Shown piece after piece: positions 54,633-63,378 of a stretch of DNA of 64,000 bases; the first letter of the stretch is position 1; every line of letters starts with the position of its first letter. The DNA lies in contig CBDCGJ010000010.1 of NCBI GenBank assembly GCA_965216645.1, positions 39,766 through 103,765 on the forward strand, written 5' to 3'. Origin of the DNA: CBDCGJ01 sp965216645. Its GTDB lineage: Bacteria; Pseudomonadota; Alphaproteobacteria; GCA-2731375. Under the pieces are notes generated by a model. The model was not told the DNA's origin, did not search any database, and saw nothing but the letters and a program-made list of their open reading frames with translations. A program made the translations under genes and the position numbers.

Positions 54633-55049
54633 GAAGGTGAAACAAATCCAAACTTCAGGTTCTTTGACACCATTTGTGGGGCAACGCAGGAACGACAAGA
54701 TGCGCTCTTCGATATGTTGAACCACACGATGGATGTGTTATTCGTCGTTGGCGGGTACAACAGTTCAAACACAGGTCACTTGGTAGAAATTGGAATAAAA
54801 CACGTTCCATCTTTTTTTATTCGAAATTCAGAGTGCTTGAAGACGATTGAAGAGATCCTTCACTACGATCTGGAGTCGAAAGCAGAAGAGAAAACCAACT
54901 CCTCAATTCTAAAGAGGGATGAAGAAGTAACTATTGGTGTGACGGCTGGTGCTTCTTGCCCCAACAACCTCATTGAAGAGACGATTGTTCGCGTGTTTGA
55001 GCTTCGGGGGATTGATAAAGCGCAATTGGTAAGTGCGCTTGAAGATTAA
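54627..55049 (+). pseudogene. ispH: 4-hydroxy-3-methylbut-2-enyl diphosphate reductase, C-terminal third only
   Basis: C-terminal ~140 residues of IspH/LytB, the last MEP-pathway enzyme giving IPP and DMAPP. Recognisable by FDTICGATQERQDALFD (the third Fe-S Cys), VVGGYNSSNTGHLVEIG and VTIGVTAGASCPNNLIEETIVRVFE. TICxATQERQ is the form seen in the cyanobacterial/plant-like subgroup. The N-terminal two-thirds, including the first two cluster cysteines, is not in the window. Reading is in frame with the preceding dehydrogenase. The stop is TAA at 55047-55049. Confidence 0.88.
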
Positions 55050-55503
55050 TTGCTCCCTTGTAACTCACTCTGCAACAAAAGGTTTTATTTGAGTGGGATA
55101 GAGGAGGGCGCGCGTTCGTTCTTTTCAGGCAAGGACATCGGGCTTGATCTGTTTTCGAGAATGAAGTTCGAGTTTGTAACGTTGAACCATACTTGATGGG
55201 GTGCACGTTCATCATCGCAGTGATCGAGTTGAAGCGCGGAAGTTGCCTTTCGATCGTCATCTCTAGTTGAGAGTTCAAGAGCAACCAATCGTTGCTTCCA
55301 AGTTGCTCACTCAAGCATGCGCGAAAACGTGTGATTTGAAAAAAGTCTAAAAAGAGTTACAGTTGCCGCGTGAACAAACATCGTTCCGATGTCTTTTTAT
55401 AAAATTATCGAAATGCCCTCCCATCGTTAAGCGCTTGACAGTTAGTAGCGTTTGATAGTAACAATCCCCGCGTTAAGATAATTGCCTCAAAACTTTATGC
55501 GAA
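55050..55503. other. 454-bp stretch with no convincing gene
   Basis: Lower-GC sequence between the IspH tail and the BlaI-like gene. Short overlapping open frames exist on both strands, but none has a recognisable motif or clear ribosome site. The last ~130 bp before 55504 is very AT-rich and probably carries the promoter of the next gene. Confidence 0.5.
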
Positions 55504-56241
55504 ATGCCGATCGTTCCACCGTCCAAACTCGAGTTACAGATACTCGGCGTTTTATGGTTAGGTAACGCAACAACAGTTCGCGAAGTAAGAGATTCCCTCC
55601 CAGATGGTAAATCACGAGCATACACTACAATCCTTTCCGTCCTTCAGCACATGGATCGCAAGGGACTCGTCAGCAGGACTCGTAGTGCGAAAGCTCACCA
55701 ATACAAATCAACTCGATCAAGAAACCAGATACTCGGCCCTATCCTTCGCGAATTTGTCTCGAACATTTTTGACGGATCTGCGCTCGAACTAATCGAAACC
55801 ACTTTTTCTGAAGTTAAGTTGACTTCAGAAGAACTAAACGCTGTCGCCGGACTTCTAAAGAGCATTAAGCGCTCCGGAAAATCGAACACAGCATTAGCAA
55901 ACCAAAACAACGCCGTAAAAAACATGGCCAAGAAGAAAAAAGCCGCAAAGAAGAAGGCAGCTCCCAAGCGGAAGGCTGCTCCTAAGAAAAAGAAAGCAGC
56001 TCCTAAGAAGAAAGCTGCTCCTAAAAAGAAAGCAGCAAAGAAAAAGAAAGCTGCTCCTAAGAAAAAGAAAGCAGCTCCTAAGAAGAAAGCTGCTCCTAAG
56101 AAGAAAGCAGCAAAGAAGAAGAAAGCTGCTCCTAAGAAGAAGAAAGCAGCCAAAAAGAAAAAGGCAGCTCCCAAAAAGAAAGCTGCCAAGAAGAAAGCAG
56201 CTCCTAAGAAAAAGAAAGCCGCTAAGAAGAAGAAGAAGTAA
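55504..56241 (+). CDS. BlaI/MecI-type winged-helix domain joined to a lysine-rich histone H1-like tail
   Basis: A 245-residue reading frame. Residues 1-~125 match BlaI/MecI/CopY repressors: LELQILGVLWLGNATTVREVRDSLPDGKSRAYTTILSVLQHMDRKGLV is the winged helix, and the second part (LGPILREFVSNIFDGSALELIETTF) is the dimerisation helix region. Residues 141-245 are almost only K, A and P, as KKAAPKKK repeats typical of bacterial histone H1-like proteins. Met141 (55924) could be an internal start of a separate protein, but no ribosome site is seen. No BlaR sensor is adjacent. Followed by a terminator. Confidence 0.8.
   Translation: MPIVPPSKLELQILGVLWLGNATTVREVRDSLPDGKSRAYTTILSVLQHMDRKGLVSRTRSAKAHQYKSTRSRNQILGPILREFVSNIFDGSALELIETTFSEVKLTSEELNAVAGLLKSIKRSGKSNTALANQNNAVKNMAKKKKAAKKKAAPKRKAAPKKKKAAPKKKAAPKKKAAKKKKAAPKKKKAAPKKKAAPKKKAAKKKKAAPKKKKAAKKKKAAPKKKAAKKKAAPKKKKAAKKKKK
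55924..56241 (+). repeat. Low-complexity KKAAPKKK coding repeat
   Basis: The DNA consists of tandem, imperfect units of AAGAAGAAAGCAGCT(CCT) type, about 18-24 bp each, giving about 105 residues of K/A/P. Units vary by synonymous changes, so the run is an evolved coding repeat rather than a recent expansion alone. Such tracts are prone to length change in assembly. Confidence 0.75.
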
Positions 56242-56294
56242 CTCGAGGATTGTCGGTCGCGACCGAGCAACCTCTCTTCTTTTTAGTAAAGCAG

Positions 56295-56330
56295 AAGGTC
56301 CGGAAGGTGACAAACCTTTCGGACCTTTTT
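56295..56330 (+). terminator. Rho-independent terminator after the BlaI-histone gene
   Basis: A 13-bp stem (56295-56307 with 56315-56327, one mismatch) is followed by TTTTT. It lies 53 bp after the stop at 56241. Confidence 0.82.
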
Positions 56331-56429
56331 GCGTCAAAGATGGGTCATTTTTCGCTTAGAATCTAAGGTCCAGAACTGGTTAGGACTACCGATTAATCCA
56401 GCTTTCTTAGCCAAATAAAAACCGCGGAT

Positions 56430-56972
56430 TTAGCTTGCCGAAGCTCTTTCTGTTTCAGCGTTAGAGGGATCCGCCTGGAATGCACTCAGAAAGAGGAAAA
56501 ACGCCGCCACGCAGATGCAGGAATCGGCCACATTAAACGATGGCCACACCATGAACTGCAGATCAAAGGACAAAAAGTCCACCACGTAGCCGCGGACTAT
56601 GCGGTCGGTTACATTTCCCAGTACGCCAGATACGAGCAGCGCGACTGCAACCTGGCTGAGCTTCGTCGGAAACGCATTTTTCTTCCAGAGATAGAAAATG
56701 AAGCCCAGGGCGAAGACCGCTACGAGGAAGAAGATGATGTTCGCGTGCGTAAGGTCATCAAACTTCCCGAATGCGATCCCTCGGTTGTGCAACCTGACCA
56801 AATCAAAGAATCCGGGGATGATGGTCTTTGATTCAATGGCATGCGGTGTTGGCTCGGCAAAGTTCTGTTCGATCAGCCACTTGGTCCACTGATCGAGCGC
56901 GTACAGCGGCAGGGTCATGAAAAGAAGGAGTTTCTTCATGAATCCGGCAGCCAGTTTGCTTTGGTCAGGCAT
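56430..56972 (-). CDS. lspA: Signal peptidase II (lipoprotein signal peptidase)
   Basis: Aspartic protease in the inner membrane (180 aa) that cleaves prolipoprotein signal peptides. Four helices; catalytic Asp in GNVTDRIVRGYVVDFLSFD and in FNVADSCICVAAFFL, both conserved. N-terminus LYALDQWTKWLIEQNFAEP is family typical. Start could be 56972 or the Met at 56939 (MKKLLLFMTL), which fits the family length better; ribosome sites are weak for both. It lies 15 bp downstream of ileS, the common ileS-lspA order. Confidence 0.92.
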   Translation of the reverse strand: MPDQSKLAAGFMKKLLLFMTLPLYALDQWTKWLIEQNFAEPTPHAIESKTIIPGFFDLVRLHNRGIAFGKFDDLTHANIIFFLVAVFALGFIFYLWKKNAFPTKLSQVAVALLVSGVLGNVTDRIVRGYVVDFLSFDLQFMVWPSFNVADSCICVAAFFLFLSAFQADPSNAETERASAS

Positions 56973-56987
56973 GAGCGAACGAGACTG

Positions 56988-59738
56988 TTATGATGATTGA
57001 ACCGCAGTGATACAGCGAGCACACAGGTCGCTGTAGGATTCGTGGGAACCGACTTCTTCCAGGAATCTCCAGCAGCGCTGACACTTGGCATGGGAAGTGG
57101 GGCTGACCTGGCAGGTGGGCTCCCCCTCATCGAGTTTGGTGATTTTGAGATCGCTGATAATGAGAAACTCACCCAGCACTTCGGAATCGAGGTCGGCAGC
57201 AGAACTCGAGGTCGGGATGCTCAGGTTAACGGCAGCTTCAAGGTTCGAACCGATCTCTTTCGCCTGCCGGGCCTTCTCGATTTCGATTTGTATGATGCCT
57301 CTGAGTTTCTGCAGTTCATCAATCTGCGTGGAGGCCTTCCCATCGCTGAAGTTTGAATCCGGTGACGGGAAATCTTCAAGGTGGACCGAACCGTCGCTTT
57401 CGAAGTAATCCCAGGCTTCGTCCGCAGTATAAGCGAGGATAGGAGCCAGGAGGCGCGTGAGTGCGCTGAATACCTGGTGCATGGCAGTCTGCGTGGAACG
57501 GCGTCGGGGCGATGATTTGGCATCGCAATACATGCGATCCTTCGTGATGTCCACGTAGAGGCTGCTGAGGTCCACCGCACAGAACTGATTGAGCGCATTG
57601 TAAACGCGTCGGAATTCGTAGTTTCCGTAGGCTTCACGACATTCGGTAGTCAGTGCATGCAGGCGTTCCAGAATCCACCGGTCGATCAGAGTGAGCTCCT
57701 CTCCTGACACGCGGTCCTCGGCCAAATTGAAGTCGTAGAGGTTCGCCAGGAGAATACGAAGCGTGTTGCGGATGCGACGATAAGTATCGGTAGTCTGCTT
57801 GAAGAGACCCTCTCCAAAGGGAACCTCGTTCTGCCAATCAACACTGCTCACCCAAAGTCTGACGATATCCGCTCCGAATTTGTTGTAGAAGTGGGCGGCA
57901 TCAATCGGCTTTCCGGCTTTCTCGGCTTCGGACTTGGAAAGTTTGCGTTTTTTGTCTTGGTCAATGACGAAACCGTGGGTCAGGACGGACTTGTAGGGCG
58001 CGGCATCTCTAACTGCGATGCTGACCATGAGGGAGCTTTGAAACCATCCTCGATGCTGGTCGGTCGCCTCCAGATAGAGGTCCGCTGGTGTAGAAAGCTC
58101 GGGGTGGCGGTCGAGAACGGCGACGTGACTGCTCCCGGAGTCAATCCAGACGTCCAGAGTGTCCTGACAGCGTGTTGTTCCAGCGGGCAATCCCAGCTGC
58201 TGGCACCACCAGCTGTCGTCTTTTTCAAACCAAAGATTGGTGCCGCCTTCTTCGATGAGATCAGCAACTTTCTCGGTGAGGTCTGCCTTGATGATCTCGT
58301 TCTCATCTGAATCGTAAAAGACCGGAAGGGGAACTCCCCAGGTGCGCTGGCGGGAAATGCACCAGTCTGGCCTGGATTCGACCGTTCCGTAGATCCGGTT
58401 GCGGCCCCAGTGAGGGAGCCACTCAACCTGATCAATTTCCTTCATCGCGGAATCGCGGATGGCATCAATCTTGATGAAGAACTGAGGAACTGCCCGAAAA
58501 ATGATGGGGGTTTTCGAGCGCCAGCAGTGTGGATAGGAGTGCAGGTAATCCTCTTTGCCCAAGAGGTGACCACTCGCCTCCAGGAGCTCGATGATCGGTT
58601 CATTGCATTTGAAAACATGCTTGCCGACCAGGTTAGGCAATCCGACTTCATCGGTGTAGTTTCCATTGTCATCCACCGGAGAAAGGATCTCGAGGCCGTT
58701 CTCTCTTCCCGCAATGTAGTCATCGGCACCGTGACCAGGCGCAATGTGGACGGCACCTGTTCCGGTTTCAGTTGTGACAAATTTTCCGAAAATCACCTTT
58801 GACTTGCGGGGGAGGAAAGGGTGTTGAGCGACAGCGCCTTCCAGTTCCTTACCTTTTAGAATACTATGTTCGTTCGCAAGCGAGAGCCCGGTTTTCTCCT
58901 CAAAGGCAGAAACCAGATCTTTTGCAATGATGAGATCGTGCGAGTCACCGGCTTCATTAGAGAACAGCCCACGCACATATTCAAAGTCTTCATGGAGCGC
59001 GATGCCGAGGTTTGCAGGCAAGGTCCAAGGGGTCGTAGTCCAGATGACTAATGAGGACTCGCCTGCCAGCTTCCCTTCGCTGATTTCAAACTTCACAAAG
59101 ATCGCCGTATCGGTGACGTCTTCGTATTCGACTTCTGCTTCAGCGAGCGCTGTCTGGGCACCGTAGCTCCACTGGACCGGCTTCATGCTCGAATAGACCA
59201 AGTCCTTTTCGATGAATTTTCCGAAAGTCCGGACAATGTCTGCTTCATAGCCCGGACTGAGGGTGAGGTATGGGTTCTCCCAATCTCCAAAAACGCCCAG
59301 CCTGCGAAAGGATTCGCGCTGGATATCGATGAACTTACGAGCATAGGCCTCTGACCTGGTTCGGACTTCAGCCGGCGAGAGCCCTCTGGCATCCTGAACA
59401 ACTTTGAACTCAATTGGCAATCCGTGGCAGTCCCAACCTGGAACGTATGGAGTCTCAAAACCTGCCATGGTCTTTGATTTCAGCACCAGATCCTTCAGGA
59501 TCTTGTTCAGGGCGGTCCCCATGTGGACATCGCCGTTGGCAAATGGAGGGCCATCATGAAGAATAAAACGGGGTGCGTTTTCCTTCTTCCGTTTCTCCTG
59601 AATTTTGAAATAGATTCCCTCCGATTCCCAGGTTTCGAGCCTTTTAGGTTCCCGTTTCACGAGGTCGCCCCGCATGGGGAACTCGGTCTTGGGCAGGTTG
59701 AGAGTGTCTTTGTAGTTGTTTTTGGGCTCAGCGCTCAT
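56988..59738 (-). CDS. ileS: Isoleucyl-tRNA synthetase
   Basis: Class I aminoacyl-tRNA synthetase (916 aa) charging tRNA-Ile, with an editing domain. The HIGH-type motif is PPFANGDVHMGTALNK (HMGT form). The KMSKS motif is KRKLSKSEAEK. The editing CP1 region (TTTPWTLPANLGIALH; GTGAVHIAPGHGADDY) is intact. The C-terminal zinc finger is CQRCWRF ... CARC. Upstream of lspA on the same strand, with a short gap. Confidence 0.96.
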   Translation of the reverse strand: MSAEPKNNYKDTLNLPKTEFPMRGDLVKREPKRLETWESEGIYFKIQEKRKKENAPRFILHDGPPFANGDVHMGTALNKILKDLVLKSKTMAGFETPYVPGWDCHGLPIEFKVVQDARGLSPAEVRTRSEAYARKFIDIQRESFRRLGVFGDWENPYLTLSPGYEADIVRTFGKFIEKDLVYSSMKPVQWSYGAQTALAEAEVEYEDVTDTAIFVKFEISEGKLAGESSLVIWTTTPWTLPANLGIALHEDFEYVRGLFSNEAGDSHDLIIAKDLVSAFEEKTGLSLANEHSILKGKELEGAVAQHPFLPRKSKVIFGKFVTTETGTGAVHIAPGHGADDYIAGRENGLEILSPVDDNGNYTDEVGLPNLVGKHVFKCNEPIIELLEASGHLLGKEDYLHSYPHCWRSKTPIIFRAVPQFFIKIDAIRDSAMKEIDQVEWLPHWGRNRIYGTVESRPDWCISRQRTWGVPLPVFYDSDENEIIKADLTEKVADLIEEGGTNLWFEKDDSWWCQQLGLPAGTTRCQDTLDVWIDSGSSHVAVLDRHPELSTPADLYLEATDQHRGWFQSSLMVSIAVRDAAPYKSVLTHGFVIDQDKKRKLSKSEAEKAGKPIDAAHFYNKFGADIVRLWVSSVDWQNEVPFGEGLFKQTTDTYRRIRNTLRILLANLYDFNLAEDRVSGEELTLIDRWILERLHALTTECREAYGNYEFRRVYNALNQFCAVDLSSLYVDITKDRMYCDAKSSPRRRSTQTAMHQVFSALTRLLAPILAYTADEAWDYFESDGSVHLEDFPSPDSNFSDGKASTQIDELQKLRGIIQIEIEKARQAKEIGSNLEAAVNLSIPTSSSAADLDSEVLGEFLIISDLKITKLDEGEPTCQVSPTSHAKCQRCWRFLEEVGSHESYSDLCARCITAVQSS

Positions 59739-59867
59739 TCGGATTCGATTTCTTTTCCCTGAGAAATCAGGCGGAAGCTATCACCGCCGTTATCGGGGGT
59801 CAACGAGGGGATTGAGGCCCTTCACTAGGGGAGATTCCCTTTGATTTTTAGTAATTTAGGGCATTTA

Positions 59868-60686
59868 ATGATTGAACCTCTCAGTCCGGGAAGTAACTCT
59901 CCCGGTCCTAACCTCAATCCCAAGCACCTAATTATGAAGTTGGCCCACTTGTTCCTGGGAATCACCGTGCTGCTGCTCGCTGTCAGCGGTTATCTGGCGA
60001 TCCAAAACCGACAAATGTATCTCTTTGAGAAATACAAGAGTGAGAGTTTGCAGAGCCAACTCGACGAGGCTCGTAGGGTTCCCGTTCAACAGTATCCACC
60101 ACAACCGGCTCCGGCGAGAACGGTCGCCCCCGATCCCGAGGAGACTGAATTGCCGGATGATCTGAAACGAATCGAAAAAAAGCTCTTTCCCAAGCCGTCC
60201 GACTCGCTCACGGCAACTGAGGAAGACTTTAACGCCATCAAGGCGGAATTGGCTGCCGAAGAAGCCAAGGACAAGGAGATTGAATCAAAACTTCTGGAAA
60301 TGGAGCAAAACAATCCTGTCAAACTTACCAAGGCTGAACAAAAGATCATGGCTGCGGATGCCATCGCGAAAGTAACAGCGGTAAACGAGCAACATGGTTT
60401 CGCTACAATTGACGCGGGTAGTGATAAAAATCTTCAACAGGGGATGGAGTTCGCCATCCGCCGTGACCGCTATATCGTCGGTCAGGTGACTGTGGGAAAT
60501 CTCATCGATCCGGTCGAGTCAGTCGTTGTTCCGCTTCCGGGCACTATTCCCGCCGGAGTTAAGATTGTTCCTGGTGACGAACTCATTGCCTATGATTCCA
60601 CAATGCTCGTGCCGGGAGTTCAGATTCCCGCAGGTGCGGCCGTGGGATCTCCCGCTGCTGGTTCCGCCTCGGTCAGCTCTCCCTAG
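59868..60686 (+). CDS. Membrane-anchored periplasmic protein with FlgT-C-like domain
   Basis: Hypothetical protein (272 aa). One membrane helix (LAHLFLGITVLLLAVSGYLAI) after a short N-terminus, a Glu/Lys-rich coiled-coil-like region (residues ~60-155), then a small beta domain (NEQHGFATIDAGSDKNLQQGMEFAIRRDRYIVGQVTVGNL) resembling the C-terminal domain of flagellar assembly protein T and similar proteins of planctomycete/verrucomicrobial genomes. The start at 59868 is favoured by AGGG upstream; the ATG at 59934 is an alternative. Function unknown. Confidence 0.65.
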   Translation: MIEPLSPGSNSPGPNLNPKHLIMKLAHLFLGITVLLLAVSGYLAIQNRQMYLFEKYKSESLQSQLDEARRVPVQQYPPQPAPARTVAPDPEETELPDDLKRIEKKLFPKPSDSLTATEEDFNAIKAELAAEEAKDKEIESKLLEMEQNNPVKLTKAEQKIMAADAIAKVTAVNEQHGFATIDAGSDKNLQQGMEFAIRRDRYIVGQVTVGNLIDPVESVVVPLPGTIPAGVKIVPGDELIAYDSTMLVPGVQIPAGAAVGSPAAGSASVSSP

Positions 60687-60768
60687 GAGCGGGACTTCAG
60701 GCTCAACCAACCCTTTAATTGGTGTTGCTGAGCATTCCGCTCTTCGTCATCGCTTGGCATACTCGACG

Positions 60769-61205
60769 TTAACCATTAACGGCGCAGTTGGTTGGCTCCT
60801 TCTGTTCGTGTTCGACATCAAAACTATGGTAAGGATCCCATGGGGCAGTGAAAGAAGCCTCGAACTCACCGGCATCAACGTCGAAGAAAGACAGTTCCTT
60901 GAGTGTAACGGCTGCTGCGACTGCTTCGGGTTTTTCCTCCACTAGCAGGCTGCTAGCTTGGAATCGTCTACTCCCAGGCCCTTGAAGTGCTCATAGGAGT
61001 AGTTAGCGAGAATCATTTCCGCCGACCGTAGGATAAGAGGCTCAATATCTGATATGATCCTCATGATCTTCGCGGCTTCATCGACCGAAGGAGGGGAACC
61101 ATCCTTGTTCACGGAGATCCGGATCGGAGGTCGTGAATCCGCAATCTGGATGCCTTCGACAACCCAAACATCTTCGCTTTCCGCCTCAAAAGTCTTGAGA
61201 CGCAC
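60769..61205 (-). pseudogene. Small protein (uncharacterised), one frameshift
   Basis: The frame from 61205 (MRLKTFEAESEDVWVVEGIQ start) ends early at 60942, but from the next frame a sensible sequence continues: EEKPEAVAAAVTLKELSFFDVDAGEFEASFTAPWDP and onward to a stop at 60769-60771. Adding one base near 60953-60975 joins them into about 145 residues. The layout, two beta-rich halves with WVVEG and ASFTAPWDPYH, resembles DUF6985/DUF2262-type proteins, but the match is from memory and weak. Follows the phosphoesterase gene by 10 bp. Confidence 0.5.
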
Positions 61206-61215
61206 CGTTGGCTGC

Positions 61216-63198
61216 CTAGGGCAGAGTAGGCCGTGGGCAGTTGACTACGCGGGCGCGGCCTTCGATCAGGGCCTGGACCGAGCTGTTGTTGTTGATGGGG
61301 ACGAATCGGGAGTACTGCTTGTCCATTCCAATTATCATGACGGTGTCTGAGTTGGAATGCATCACTGGAGGTGCGGTGAAATCATCACCGTAGAGTGCCT
61401 TGGAGGAGATTCGAACTTCGTCAACGACGCCCTGCCAGTGGTGTGAAGCACGGCCGCGATTGTCCGGCCGTGCGCCGACGAAGAGCGGTTGACTGTTGGT
61501 CTTGCGCTGACCTTCGGCCGCCTTGGAGCCGGCTTTCTTCCCGTTGACGTAAATTCGAACCTCTTTGCCGTCGTAGACTCCGGCCAAGTGGGTCCAGGCA
61601 TTGTTTTCCACTTTGATCGATGAATCGACCACAACGAGCCCGGTTTCAAGATGAACAGAAAAGCGTGGGGTTCCTCCTTTGATGGCAAGGCCGTATTCGC
61701 TGTCGGATCTCTTAGATACGATTGCCCCGTCTTTTCCAACGACTGAATTCATCCACGCTTCCACGGTAAACGCCCCGTGCGGCAGCGGGACTCCTGCATT
61801 AGGGATTCGAAGCGCGTCGCCTTTTGCCGGCATGGCGATCTGTTGATTGGTGGTTGGCTTGGGCCATCCTCCGCTGGGCCTGCTCAGGGCGGTTTCCGCC
61901 TGAACTTTTCTGGTCGGCATCGTGATCCGTGCCTCAGGAGCCAGGACATCACACTTGAGTTCGAAAACCGGAGCCGCAAACCCCTCTACCGAACCGGTTG
62001 CTTTTCGAATACAGGCGAAGTCGAAGATCTTTTCTTCACCTGGACCAACCTTAACGTGTGAGTGGTCGGGAGCAATGATCCAGGCTGGATCATTCACGTT
62101 TCCTACCATTGTTACCTCCAGAGGAAGGCTCGAAGGATTGTTCACTGATATTTTGTAAATCGAGTTCGCACTGCCATCGAGGCGCAGGCGGAGGGGGCCT
62201 GAGAGGACCTTCGGTCGAAGGCTCCGGACCAAGTGCACGTCCTTTTGCCGCGCTTTGTCGAATTCCCGAGGATCGATGGTCGCTCCCACTGGAATCGAAG
62301 CCATCTCGTATCCCTCTTTGCGGACTGTGATGACATTGAAGTGATGTAGCCATCCGAAATACTCTGATTCAAGACCGCCTTCCGGCAGTTGGCCTCCCGT
62401 TGTCGCGAGCGAAAAGTAATCAATATCGTCTTTCTTCCCGTCAAAGGTCATCTTGTGAATGTGCCCTGCCAGAACGGCTCGAACATTGCCATTTGCTGCG
62501 AGGAGATTGTGAACTTCACCCCAGTTGCTGCCGGTGTAGTTCTCCCGCCAAAAAGGGTGATGCAGAAACACAAAGACGTGGTCCAACTTCTTCATTTTTC
62601 CCAGGGCATCCTTCACCCAGGCGAGTTGCTCGGGGCTGATTTTCTGCTGCTCGGGATCGCTGAAGCTGCGTGGGCGTTTGTCAGTATGACCTTCATCAGT
62701 GAAGAGAACGAGGAAGCCCGTTTTCTTGTGCTCGAACCAGTACCACAGCGGGCCAAAGTGCTTCTCGTAGCGCTCCTGGTGCTCGTTGACTGGCTTTTTT
62801 GTCTCACCGCTATTCTTGTCGGCCCGCCAGTAAATGTCATGGTTTCCTGCAACTGGGAACCAGGGCATCTTGAGATTGTCCATCGTGGCGTGGAACTCCT
62901 TCATCTGCTCCATCCATGCGGCGGTATGATTGTAGCCATTGATCAAATCACCAACTGTTAGTACGAGGTCTGGATCGAGAAGATTGGTGTCCTCAACGGC
63001 CTGTGCCAGAACTTTGATCCCCTCTGCAGGACCGCCGGTTCGGTCACCGTAGACAATGAAATGGAAAACGTCGTCACCCTTGGGGAGTGGGAGGACCTTT
63101 GCGTCTTTTCGATTGGTCTGAACTCCCGGTGGATCAGCCAGAAGCTGGCTTTGGAGAATCAGCAGCAGGGTGAGAAACGGAATGAGTGATTTTATCAT
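61216..63198 (-). CDS. Secreted calcineurin-like phosphoesterase with LamG domain
   Basis: Predicted extracellular metallophosphoesterase (660 aa) with a signal peptide (residues 1-21). The binuclear metal motifs are all present: VYGDRTGG, VGDLINGY, AGNHDIYWR, LHHPFWRENY, LAGHIHKMTF. Middle beta region (residues ~310-420), then a LamG/concanavalin-like domain at ~455-600 (GAFTVEAWMNSVVGKDGAIVSKR, AGVYDGKEVRIYVNGKKAGS). Such fused hydrolases are common in Verrucomicrobiota and Planctomycetota and probably act on polysaccharide- or lipid-linked phosphate. Substrate unknown. Confidence 0.88.
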   Translation of the reverse strand: MIKSLIPFLTLLLILQSQLLADPPGVQTNRKDAKVLPLPKGDDVFHFIVYGDRTGGPAEGIKVLAQAVEDTNLLDPDLVLTVGDLINGYNHTAAWMEQMKEFHATMDNLKMPWFPVAGNHDIYWRADKNSGETKKPVNEHQERYEKHFGPLWYWFEHKKTGFLVLFTDEGHTDKRPRSFSDPEQQKISPEQLAWVKDALGKMKKLDHVFVFLHHPFWRENYTGSNWGEVHNLLAANGNVRAVLAGHIHKMTFDGKKDDIDYFSLATTGGQLPEGGLESEYFGWLHHFNVITVRKEGYEMASIPVGATIDPREFDKARQKDVHLVRSLRPKVLSGPLRLRLDGSANSIYKISVNNPSSLPLEVTMVGNVNDPAWIIAPDHSHVKVGPGEEKIFDFACIRKATGSVEGFAAPVFELKCDVLAPEARITMPTRKVQAETALSRPSGGWPKPTTNQQIAMPAKGDALRIPNAGVPLPHGAFTVEAWMNSVVGKDGAIVSKRSDSEYGLAIKGGTPRFSVHLETGLVVVDSSIKVENNAWTHLAGVYDGKEVRIYVNGKKAGSKAAEGQRKTNSQPLFVGARPDNRGRASHHWQGVVDEVRISSKALYGDDFTAPPVMHSNSDTVMIIGMDKQYSRFVPINNNSSVQALIEGRARVVNCPRPTLP

Positions 63199-63378
63199 GG
63201 GAATCCTGGCGCAGCGGCCGTGTGGGTAACCATATCACACGTGAAGGGGCTAAATTCAATGCTGCATCGGGCTAATTGAGCGGTTTGGAGAGGCTGGTGA
63301 GAAAAATCTGACTTTTCGTGTAAGAAGCCGGGTTTCGTCGCGAATTCGACTTGGTAGGAGGAAATATAAGGAAAGATT

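Noticed and set aside
53466..55049. A single acyl-CoA dehydrogenase-IspH fusion enzyme
   Set aside because: Both parts are truncated at the join, composition changes there, and no known family has this order; an assembly join is simpler.
54970..55314. Antisense ORF over the IspH tail
   Set aside because: No recognisable motif or ribosome site, and it overlaps a recognised coding end.
55924..56241. CRISPR or tandem-repeat array
   Set aside because: Units are imperfect, codon-sized, without spacers, and encode K/A/P; it is a low-complexity coding region.
55695..56270. Phe/Leu-rich minus-strand ORF resembling a membrane protein
   Set aside because: Produced by the complement of the AAG/GCT-rich lysine tail; no start signal.
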